Shown here piece by piece: positions 57,799-64,000 of a stretch of 64,000 nucleotides of DNA. This DNA is from Microbulbifer sp. SAOS-129_SWC (GTDB taxonomy: Bacteria > Pseudomonadota > Gammaproteobacteria > Pseudomonadales > Cellvibrionaceae): positions 1,253,501-1,317,500 of the forward strand of contig NZ_CP155567.1 in NCBI RefSeq assembly GCF_039696035.1, given 5' to 3'. A model generated the notes under the pieces. The model was not told the origin of the DNA. It searched no databases and worked only from the letters and a program-made list of their open reading frames with translations. Position 1 is the first letter of the stretch. Every line of letters begins with the position of its first letter. The translations under genes and the position numbers were made by a program.

Positions 57799-58344
57799 TT
57801 ATCCCGCTTCCTGGATAAAGAAATCCCGCAGAAAGCGGAACAGCTTGCGCTGATTGGTGGGCGGTTTGTTGTTTTTGATCTCTTTCTGCGAGTCGCGGAT
57901 CAGCTGGCGCAGTTGCTGGTGGTCGGCGCTGGGGTAGTTGTCGAAGAAGTCGCTCTGCGCGGCTTTGCCCTCTTTGAGCAGGCGTGCGCGCCAGTCTTCG
58001 GCCATCTTGTCGAAGCGCAGGTGCAGCTGGTCGCGCTCCTTGAAGCGGTTTAGAACGGCCTCGATGGCCTCGCCGTCCTCGCTGCGCATCAGCTTGCCGA
58101 TATACTGATTCTGGCGGCGGCGCGCCTCGTTGGACTTGATCCGGTGCAGGGTGGCGATGGCTTCGCGCAGGTCGTCGCTGATCGGCACTTCAGCCAGTTG
58201 CGCGCCATTAAGCTCGGTCAGCTGGGTACCCAGTGCCTGCAGCTCGTGCATTTCCTGTTTAACCTGGGTCTTGCTCTTCGGCAGCTCGCCGTCGAAATCT
58301 TCAAATTCTTCCACAGTGACTTCCTGTTGATTACTGGCCGCCAT
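57799..58344 (-). CDS. darP: Ribosome biogenesis protein DarP (YjgA, DUF615)
   Basis: A 181-residue acidic-then-basic helical protein of the DUF615 family that promotes late 50S assembly. Typical parts: PKSKTQVKQEMHELQALGTQL, then IKSNEARRRQNQYIGKLMR, and PPTNQRKLFRFLRDFF at the end. Its start overlaps the mgtE end by 14 bp, so it is coupled to mgtE. Confidence 0.93.
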   Translation of the reverse strand: MAASNQQEVTVEEFEDFDGELPKSKTQVKQEMHELQALGTQLTELNGAQLAEVPISDDLREAIATLHRIKSNEARRRQNQYIGKLMRSEDGEAIEAVLNRFKERDQLHLRFDKMAEDWRARLLKEGKAAQSDFFDNYPSADHQQLRQLIRDSQKEIKNNKPPTNQRKLFRFLRDFFIQEAG

Positions 58345-59704
58345 AATAGCAGGTGGCCAGTCCGAGAAATGACATAAAGCCCACCACGTCGGTGACGGTG
58401 GTCAGGGCCACGCCACCGGCCAGGGCCGGGTCGATACGCATCGCGCGCAGCAGCACCGGTAATACCGCGCCAGCGAGGGCGGCGGTGACCAGATTGATGA
58501 TCATGGCGGCGACGATGATGATCGCGAGTCGCTGGTCGTCGAACCAGAGTCCGGCGATGGCCCCCATGACCAGGGACCAGAGCAGGGCGTTGAGTACCCC
58601 GGCGCCGAGCTCGCGGGTCATCAGCCAGCTCAGATTGCTGCGACCGATCTGGCCCAGTGCCATACCGCGAATCACCACGGTCAGCGTCTGGCTGCCGGCG
58701 ACGCCGCCCATACTGGCGACGATCGGCATCAGCACCGCCAGTGCCACCACCTTGTCCAGGGTGCCCTCGAACAGGCTGATTACCCACGAGGCGAGCAGCG
58801 CGGTGAGCAGGTTGACCCCCAGCCACAGGGCGCGGCGGCGGGCGGTGCGGCGCACCGGGGCGAAGGTGTCCTCTTCCTCATCGAGGCCGGCCAGACTCAT
58901 CAGCGAGTGGTCGGCGTCCTCGCGAATCACATCCACCACGTCGTCGATGGTGATGCGACCGAGCAGGCGGTTGTCGTCGTCCACTACCGGCGCGGTGATC
59001 CAGTCGTACTTGGCGAACAGGCGGGCGACTTCGGTGTCGGGCAGGTCCGCCGGGATCGGCTCCACATCAGTGTTGACCACCTCGCGCACGGTCACCGACG
59101 GATCAGTGGTCAGCAACCTGGAGAGCGGCAACAGGCCGATGTACTGGCCCTTGCGGTTGACCACATACAGGCAATCGGTGGATTCCGGCAGCTGCGCATG
59201 GCGGCGCAGGTAGCGCAGCACCACGTCCAGGGACAGGTTCGGGCGCACGGAGATGGTGTCCGTGTCCATCAGGCCGCCGGCGGTCTCCTCGTCGTAGGCG
59301 AGGACGCTCTCGACGCGGCGGCGGTCGGTCTCGCTCATCGCGGCGAGGACTTCGCCCATAACGCGCTCGGGCAGGTCCTGGAGTATGTCGGCGACGTCGT
59401 CGGCGTCCAGCCCCTCCATCACCGCCACCATTTCCTCGGTGTCCATGGTGGAGAGAATCTGGCTGCGGACCTCGTCCGGGAGCTCCTGCAGTACCTCGCC
59501 CTCGATCTCGCGGTCGATCAGTTTCCACAGCACCTGGCGGATGCGCGGTGGCGAGCTCTCCAGTAGCTGCGCGATGCTCGGTGGCGACAGGGTGCCGAGC
59601 ATGCGCTGGACCTCGCGCCCGGTGCCGCTGTCGAGCGCGGTGAACAGCTGGCTCAGCCGGTTCTGGGTACGAAACTGGATCTCGGCGGAGGGCGGATTGG
59701 GCAC
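58331..59704 (-). CDS. mgtE: Magnesium transporter MgtE
   Basis: A 457-residue Mg2+ channel. The N-domain is superhelical (LLESSPPRIRQVLWKLIDRE, then GLDADDVADILQDLP), followed by two CBS domains (about 135-260) and a C-terminal part with five helices. The pore-type segment GVAGSQTLTVVIRGMALGQI is present, as is the last helix VGFMSFLGLATCYYGG. Length and motifs are normal. It lies downstream of ptsO in the rpoN operon. Confidence 0.96.
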   Translation of the reverse strand: MPNPPSAEIQFRTQNRLSQLFTALDSGTGREVQRMLGTLSPPSIAQLLESSPPRIRQVLWKLIDREIEGEVLQELPDEVRSQILSTMDTEEMVAVMEGLDADDVADILQDLPERVMGEVLAAMSETDRRRVESVLAYDEETAGGLMDTDTISVRPNLSLDVVLRYLRRHAQLPESTDCLYVVNRKGQYIGLLPLSRLLTTDPSVTVREVVNTDVEPIPADLPDTEVARLFAKYDWITAPVVDDDNRLLGRITIDDVVDVIREDADHSLMSLAGLDEEEDTFAPVRRTARRRALWLGVNLLTALLASWVISLFEGTLDKVVALAVLMPIVASMGGVAGSQTLTVVIRGMALGQIGRSNLSWLMTRELGAGVLNALLWSLVMGAIAGLWFDDQRLAIIIVAAMIINLVTAALAGAVLPVLLRAMRIDPALAGGVALTTVTDVVGFMSFLGLATCYYGGQ

Positions 59705-59757
59705 GCAAAGGCCTCGTTAATACGGAATGCGGAGTAATGCAGGGGAGGACCGGCGCA

Positions 59758-60027
59758 TTACTCGGCTTCCCCGAAGCGGTCGGCAATCAGCGCGCTGATT
59801 GCGGTCAAGGCGTCGTCTTCGTCGCGGCCCTCGACCTCAAGCTCCAGTTCACTGCCCTTGCCGGCGGCCAGCAGCATCAGTGCCATGACGCTCTTGCCGT
59901 CCACCGCCTTGCCACGGCAATACACCCGGATATCCGCCGAAAAGCGCGCGGAAGTCTGCGCGAGCTTACTGGCCGCGCGGGCGTGCAGGCCCAGTTTGTT
60001 GATGATGGTAAGGCGGGTTTTCTGCAT
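59758..60027 (-). CDS. ptsO: Phosphocarrier protein NPr
   Basis: An 89-residue HPr-like protein of the nitrogen PTS. His15 in GLHARAASKL takes the phosphate, and DGKSVMALMLLAAGKG fits the regulatory region. The start is the ATG at 60027; the frame runs back into rapZ without similarity. It passes phosphate to EIIA-Ntr (ptsN). It begins 34 bp after rapZ. Confidence 0.94.
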   Translation of the reverse strand: MQKTRLTIINKLGLHARAASKLAQTSARFSADIRVYCRGKAVDGKSVMALMLLAAGKGSELELEVEGRDEDDALTAISALIADRFGEAE

Positions 60028-60061
60028 GGCGGCGATTATCTGTGGACTGGCGGGCGGCGGC

Positions 60062-60943
60062 TCACGGCTGCTGCTCGCGGTGGCGTACCTGCACATTGCC
60101 GAATTGCCGGGCAAATATCTCGCGCAGCTGTTCGACCATGTAGACGGAGCGGTGGCGCCCGCCGGTACAACCGATGGATATGCAGGTATAGCTGCGGTTA
60201 CTGCGCTGGTAGGCGGGCAACCAGCGCTCCAGAAACTCGGTAATGTCGCGCTGCATGGCCTCGGTTTCCGGGTGGCTGCGCAGGTATTCGGCCACTTCCG
60301 GATCCAGGCCGGTTTTCTGGCGCAGCTCGGCGACCCAGTAGGGGTTGGGCAGGCAGCGCAGGTCGAACACCAGGTCGGCGTCTACCGGGACACCGTGCTT
60401 GAAGCCGAATGACTGGAACAGGATTGCCATACCCGGCGAATCGCGGCCGACCACGCGGGTTTTTACCAGGTCGCGCAACTGGTGCAGGCTGAGGCTGCTG
60501 GTATCGATCACCAGATCGGCCATGGCCGCCAATGGGGCCAGCAGTTCCTTTTCCCGGTTCAGCGCTTCCAGCAGGTGGGTGCGGTTGTCACTAAGTGGGT
60601 GCTTGCGGCGGGTCTCGCTGAAGCGCTGCACCAGCACCGGTGAGCGGGCATCAAGGTAGATGAGGTCGCACTGTACGCCACTCTCGCGCAGCGTGGAAAT
60701 GACCTGCGGGGCCTGCTGCACATCCTGCCACAGGTTGCGGGCATCGATACCCAGTGCCAGTCGCGGGCTTCCGTTCAGTGCGTTGTGGGTCAGTTGCTGA
60801 GGCTGCTCGCGCATCCGCTTGACCAGTTCGGGCAGCAGGCTGGCGGGCAGGTTGTCGATACAATTGAAACCCACATCCTCGAGCAGTTGCAGGGCGGAAC
60901 TTTTACCTGAGCCGGAGCGGCCGCTGATAATCACCAGGCGCAT
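60062..60943 (-). CDS. rapZ: RNase adapter protein RapZ
   Basis: A 293-residue protein with Walker A GRSGSGKSS at residues 8-16 and the C-terminal CISIGCTGGRHRSVYMVEQL. It is the family known to deliver small RNAs (GlmZ) to RNase E in E. coli, and binds GlcN6P there. Its length is normal. It lies between ptsN and ptsO as in most gammaproteobacteria. Confidence 0.96.
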   Translation of the reverse strand: MRLVIISGRSGSGKSSALQLLEDVGFNCIDNLPASLLPELVKRMREQPQQLTHNALNGSPRLALGIDARNLWQDVQQAPQVISTLRESGVQCDLIYLDARSPVLVQRFSETRRKHPLSDNRTHLLEALNREKELLAPLAAMADLVIDTSSLSLHQLRDLVKTRVVGRDSPGMAILFQSFGFKHGVPVDADLVFDLRCLPNPYWVAELRQKTGLDPEVAEYLRSHPETEAMQRDITEFLERWLPAYQRSNRSYTCISIGCTGGRHRSVYMVEQLREIFARQFGNVQVRHREQQP

Positions 60944-61069
60944 GGATCAATTACCGGGTCTTCTTGAGCTGGGGTTAATGATCGGGGTTTCCCGTCTACG
61001 GCTCAACACTATTTGTCCCGCGTGAACGGATTATTGTGTTTGCGTTGCCTGTTTTTGCGGCTGCGGCGC

Positions 61070-61531
61070 TCAGGCGGCAGCGGCGCTGTCGATCGCCAGC
61101 GCGTAGAGCTCGTCGCCCGTCTGTGCCTGGCGCAGTTTTTCACGCACGCGGCTGTCGGAAAACAGTGCAGCGATCTCCGCGAGTGTTTCCAGGTGCTCCT
61201 GCTCGGCGTCTTCGGGTACCAGCAGGGCGAACAGCAGGTCCACCGGCTGGCGATCGGCGGCGTCGAAATCCACTGCGGGCTCGGTGGTGCAGAGGACACC
61301 GATCGCGTGCCCACAGCCGGGCAGCCGGCAGTGGGGAATGGCGACACCTTCCCCGATGCCGGTGGAGCCGAGGCGCTCACGGGCGATCAACTGATTGAAA
61401 ATAGTGTCGGCGTCGAATTGTGGATATTGTTCGGCAATGGCCTGGGCAATATTGAGCAGCAGCTTTTTTTTGCTGCTCCCCGCCAGGTGACAGAGACTCA
61501 GGCGGGGAGAGAGTAACGCTTCCAATGTCAT
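61070..61531 (-). CDS. ptsN: Nitrogen regulatory PTS protein EIIA-Ntr
   Basis: A 153-residue EIIA domain of the fructose/mannitol type. Active His67 in GIGEGVAIPHCRL. It is phosphorylated through NPr and regulates potassium and nitrogen responses in related bacteria. It begins 3 bp after hpf. A Lys run (SSKKKLLLNI) in the leader is typical. Confidence 0.95.
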   Translation of the reverse strand: MTLEALLSPRLSLCHLAGSSKKKLLLNIAQAIAEQYPQFDADTIFNQLIARERLGSTGIGEGVAIPHCRLPGCGHAIGVLCTTEPAVDFDAADRQPVDLLFALLVPEDAEQEHLETLAEIAALFSDSRVREKLRQAQTGDELYALAIDSAAAA

Positions 61532-61534
61532 AGT

Positions 61535-61825
61535 TTATCGGTGTTTCTGCAACTTCTCTTTGTGTTTCTTCAGCTGGCGGTCCAGCTTGTCGGAAACGGC
61601 ATCGATGGCCGCGTACATATCTTCATCTTCCGAGCCCGCGCACAGGTCGTGCCCGTTGATATGCACCCGTGCCTCGGCTTTCTGCACCAGTTTCTCGACC
61701 GAGAGGATAACCTGGGCATTGGTGATGTTGTCGTAGTGACGGGAGAGTTTTTCCAGCTTGCTTTCGCAGTAGTCGCGAATGGGCGGTGTCAGGTCAACAT
61801 GGTGACCACTGATATTGATTTGCAT
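61535..61825 (-). CDS. hpf: Ribosome hibernation promoting factor (short HPF)
   Basis: A 96-residue protein of the HPF/YfiA family, short form: MQINISGHHVDLTPPIRDYC, then EKLSRHYDNITNAQVIL and the basic end KLDRQLKKHKEKLQKHR. It dimerises idle ribosomes in stationary phase. Strong ribosome site (AGAGGAGAACTCC before the ATG). The 198-bp gap after rpoN suggests a second promoter, not identified. Confidence 0.95.
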   Translation of the reverse strand: MQINISGHHVDLTPPIRDYCESKLEKLSRHYDNITNAQVILSVEKLVQKAEARVHINGHDLCAGSEDEDMYAAIDAVSDKLDRQLKKHKEKLQKHR

Positions 61826-62023
61826 GGAGTTCTCCTCTGCGAGCGCGATATGACCGCTGTGTCACCAGCGCACTCCGTCAGGGCGGCAACCCTACTAGGA
61901 AGTGCGCCAGATTGGAAGGATACACTCAAAGTTTGGCACCTGGTCGCGACCAGTGTGGCAGCCGGCGCCCGAGAAAGTGTGACCGGTATTTCTGTTGCGG
62001 TCAAAAAGCGTGCGTTGGGATCG

Positions 62024-63469
62024 TCACACCAGGCGCTTGCGCTCGCTTGAAGAGGGAATCCCCATGGATTCGCGGTACTTGGCCACGGTGCGCCGCGCCA
62101 CCTTGATCCCCTGCGTGTCCAGCTCCTGGGTAATCTTGTTGTCGGACAGGGGCTTGCGCGGCTGTTCGCTGTCGATCAGCTTGCGGATCATGGCACGGAT
62201 GGCAGTGGAGGAGGCATCCTCACCGGAGTTGGTGCTCACATGGCTGGAGAAGAAGTACTTGAGTTCGAACACGCCGCGGGGCGTGAGCATGTACTTCTGT
62301 GTAGTAACCCGGGAGATGGTGGATTCGTGCATGCCGATGGTTTCGGCGATATCCGCCAGTACCATTGGTTTCATCCCCTCCGGGCCCAGCTCGAAAAACC
62401 CCTGCTGCTTTTCGACAATACAGGTGGCCACCTTGAGCAGTGTTTCGTGGCGGCTCTGCAGGCTTTTGAGGAACCAGCGTGCCTCCTGCAGGTGATCGCG
62501 CAGGAAATTGTTATCGCTGGAATTGTCTGCGCGCTTGATCATCGCGGCGTAGTCGCCGTTGATGCGCAGGCGCGGGGTCGTCTCCGGGTTCAGCTCCACC
62601 ATCCAGCGCTGCTGGCGGCGGCTGACGACGATATCCGGAATCACGTAGTGGGGCTCGTCGCCGCCGACCGCTTCCCCGGGATGGGGGTTCAGCGTCTGGA
62701 TCAGGCGCACTACGTCACCCAGCTGCGCTTCGCTCAACCGGGTGCGGCGGCTCAGGCTGCGGAAGTCGCGCTTGCCCAGCAGATCCAGGAAGCGATCCAC
62801 GACCAGCTGCGCCTGCTCCAGCCAGGGCGTCTGTGGCGGTAACTGCTGGAGCTGCAAGAGCAGGCATTCGCGCAGATCGCGGGCGCCGCAGCCGGCGGGC
62901 TCGAACTGTTGGATAATCTTGAGCACCGCGAGCACTTCGTCCTCGCCGACGTCCAGTGCGGTCCCCAGTTCGGCGGGACAGGCCTCCAGAAAGCCGCGCG
63001 GCGAGATGGCATCGATCAGGTTTTCGCCGATCAGTTTGTCCAGGGGGGACAGGGCGGTGAGGTTGAGTTGCCACAGCAGCTGGTCGTGCAGGCTGTCCGG
63101 GACCGAATTGCGCTGGTCCAGCGCCATTTCATCCCCCTCGCCGCCGCTGTAACTGCTGGCGCCACCGTAGATATCGTCCCACTGGGTGTCGACCGGAAGG
63201 TCTTCGGGGATGTCCTGGTTCCAGTCGCTGTCGGTGGTGGTCTCGCTGGCCGCCGCTGTGGCGCCGGGGTCTTCGGATTGGGTGTTCTGCTCGGCGCTGT
63301 CGCCGTGGTGCTCTTCGCCGTCCATCTCCAGTAGCGGATTGCTGTCGAGCGCCGACTGGACTTCCTGCTGCAGGTCCAATGTCGACAGTTGCAGCAGGCG
63401 AATAGCCTGTTGCAGCTGTGGCGTCATGGTCAGCTGAGTGCCGAGCTTTAACTGGAGAGACTGCTTCAT
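62024..63469 (-). CDS. rpoN: RNA polymerase sigma-54 factor
   Basis: A 481-residue sigma-54. The Gln/Leu-rich region I ([19 protein letters not shown], then [14 protein letters not shown]), an acidic region II, the core-binding domain, and the C-terminal RpoN box [13 protein letters not shown] are all seen. I start it at 63469 ([10 protein letters not shown]), as in homologues; ATG 63478 and TTG 63487 are in frame and none has a good ribosome site. It would serve the sigma-54-like promoter at 18749. Confidence 0.96.
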   Translation of the reverse strand: MKQSLQLKLGTQLTMTPQLQQAIRLLQLSTLDLQQEVQSALDSNPLLEMDGEEHHGDSAEQNTQSEDPGATAAASETTTDSDWNQDIPEDLPVDTQWDDIYGGASSYSGGEGDEMALDQRNSVPDSLHDQLLWQLNLTALSPLDKLIGENLIDAISPRGFLEACPAELGTALDVGEDEVLAVLKIIQQFEPAGCGARDLRECLLLQLQQLPPQTPWLEQAQLVVDRFLDLLGKRDFRSLSRRTRLSEAQLGDVVRLIQTLNPHPGEAVGGDEPHYVIPDIVVSRRQQRWMVELNPETTPRLRINGDYAAMIKRADNSSDNNFLRDHLQEARWFLKSLQSRHETLLKVATCIVEKQQGFFELGPEGMKPMVLADIAETIGMHESTISRVTTQKYMLTPRGVFELKYFFSSHVSTNSGEDASSTAIRAMIRKLIDSEQPRKPLSDNKITQELDTQGIKVARRTVAKYRESMGIPSSSERKRLV

Positions 63470-63701
63470 AGAGGGCATTTGAGCCAATACGGCGGATGAA
63501 TCGTCTACATATCGAAGATGTTGCAGACTAACCCTCTGATTCGTCGATTACAAGCAATAAGTGTGCCGACTTTTGGCGCAGCTTGGGCGGCGCGGAATGA
63601 CAGATGCGCGATGAGAGGGCTTAGAGGCGGGGAGCCTTGCGGCCGCACCACTGTTTGAGTGGGGGGCGGGTTGGCGATTTCGCGGAAATTGCCAGGGCGC
63701 A

Positions 63702-63731
63702 TTGATGGAGTGCACTCCGGCGCTCCATCAA
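63702..63731 (-). terminator. Hairpin between lptB and rpoN
   Basis: TTGATGGAG-12 nt-CTCCATCAA, a 9-bp perfect stem with G/C-rich inner part, in the 266-bp gap between lptB and rpoN. There is no T tract. It may attenuate read-through into rpoN. Confidence 0.4.
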
Positions 63732-63753
63732 CAACGTCCGGATCAGGCGGCGA

Positions 63754-64000
63754 TCAGATCGTAAAGTCGTGGCCGAGGTAGACCTCGCGTACCTGTTGGT
63801 TGTTCATGACCTCGGCGGGTGCGCCGGAGGCGATGATATGGCCCTCGCTGACGATATAAGCGGTCTCGCAGATATCCAGGGTCTCGCGCACATTGTGGTC
63901 GGTGATCAGCACGCCGATGCCGCGGTCGCGCAGATGGCGGATGATCTGCTTGATATCGTTGACGGAAATCGGGTCGACGCCGGCAAAGGGCTCGTCCAGC
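63754..64000 (-). CDS. lptB: LPS export ABC transporter ATPase LptB (C-terminal part)
   Basis: The last 81 residues of an ABC ATPase; the start lies beyond the window. It opens with the Walker B end [17 protein letters not shown], then [21 protein letters not shown] and the end [13 protein letters not shown], which is the LptB C-terminus. With LptF and LptG it drives lipopolysaccharide transport. Its position before rpoN is conserved. Confidence 0.95.
   Translation of the reverse strand, partial: LDEPFAGVDPISVNDIKQIIRHLRDRGIGVLITDHNVRETLDICETAYIVSEGHIIASGAPAEVMNNQQVREVYLGHDFTI

Noticed and set aside
63505..63702. A 65-codon frame between rpoN and lptB
   Set aside because: No ribosome site, no similarity, and it overlaps a hairpin.

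Overview
The window reads as a chromosomal segment of a high-GC marine gammaproteobacterium. The marks are the lptB-rpoN-hpf-ptsN-rapZ-ptsO order, the mreBCD-maf-rng-yhdP order with gatCAB divergent, the purM-purN pair next to hda, tesA beside a YbbA/YbbP-type ABC pair, and a PutP/FadL/nitrate-ABC gene set. A Cellvibrionales relative such as Microbulbifer is my best guess, from the overall feel of the proteins and repeats; this is inference, not a database result. I saw no phage, integrase, transposase, CRISPR array, tRNA or rRNA. The one clear structured RNA gene is the SRP RNA.

Layout. 1-1868: ABC permease (cut by the window edge) and ATPase, divergent from tesA. 2.8-7.2 kb: ttcA, a lysozyme-like protein that runs antisense into the ttcA 3' end, putP, a macrodomain protein and an Mpo1-like membrane protein. 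7.2-9.1 kb: an Lrp regulator divergent from alanine dehydrogenase. 9.6-13.6 kb: rsmE, an unusual tandem QueD-like protein, the SRP RNA gene and an ACE-like (M2) peptidase lipoprotein. 13.9-18.8 kb: a nitrate-type ABC transporter operon ending in a porin, preceded by a sigma-54 promoter and a leader terminator. 19-26.8 kb: fadL, a DUF3108 protein, purN, purM, a DUF2066 protein, hda, and a beta-CASP nuclease. 26.8-33.2 kb: an NMP/thymidine phosphorylase, a tandem universal stress protein, a DUF885 lipoprotein, sodB and a coiled-coil membrane protein. 33.3-42.5 kb: ggt, class I fumarase, an orphan A/T-rich lipoprotein, cysZ, a PA4642-type protein, an amidase and an acyl-CoA ligase. 42.7-46 kb: gatCAB. 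46.3-55.7 kb: mreBCD, maf, rng, yhdP. 55.7-57.2 kb: an exported MsrB and an unknown membrane protein. 57.8-64 kb: the rpoN operon with ptsO, mgtE and darP downstream; lptB is cut by the window end.

The protein genes are mostly ordinary. The most interesting material is between them. I find a family of four long hairpin elements (2667-2774, 47368-47534, 57299-57423 and a decayed 57529-57674). They share one architecture: a long self-complementary outer arm, a core resembling GTGAATNCATNCCTG, an inner hairpin, and the complementary arm. The outer arms differ in sequence between copies, yet every change is compensated on the other side, and a C opposite T mismatch sits at the same joint in three copies. 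That covariation points to selection on a folded DNA or RNA. A second family consists of six short palindromes (GGGCGAAC, 5-nt loop, GTTCGCCC) tied to three copies of a roughly 85-bp unit. Other points of note are the sigma-54 promoter plus attenuator of the nitrate operon, the tandem QueD-like protein with its motifs split between two domains, the missing canonical start of mreC, and the MsrB that has lost two of four zinc cysteines.
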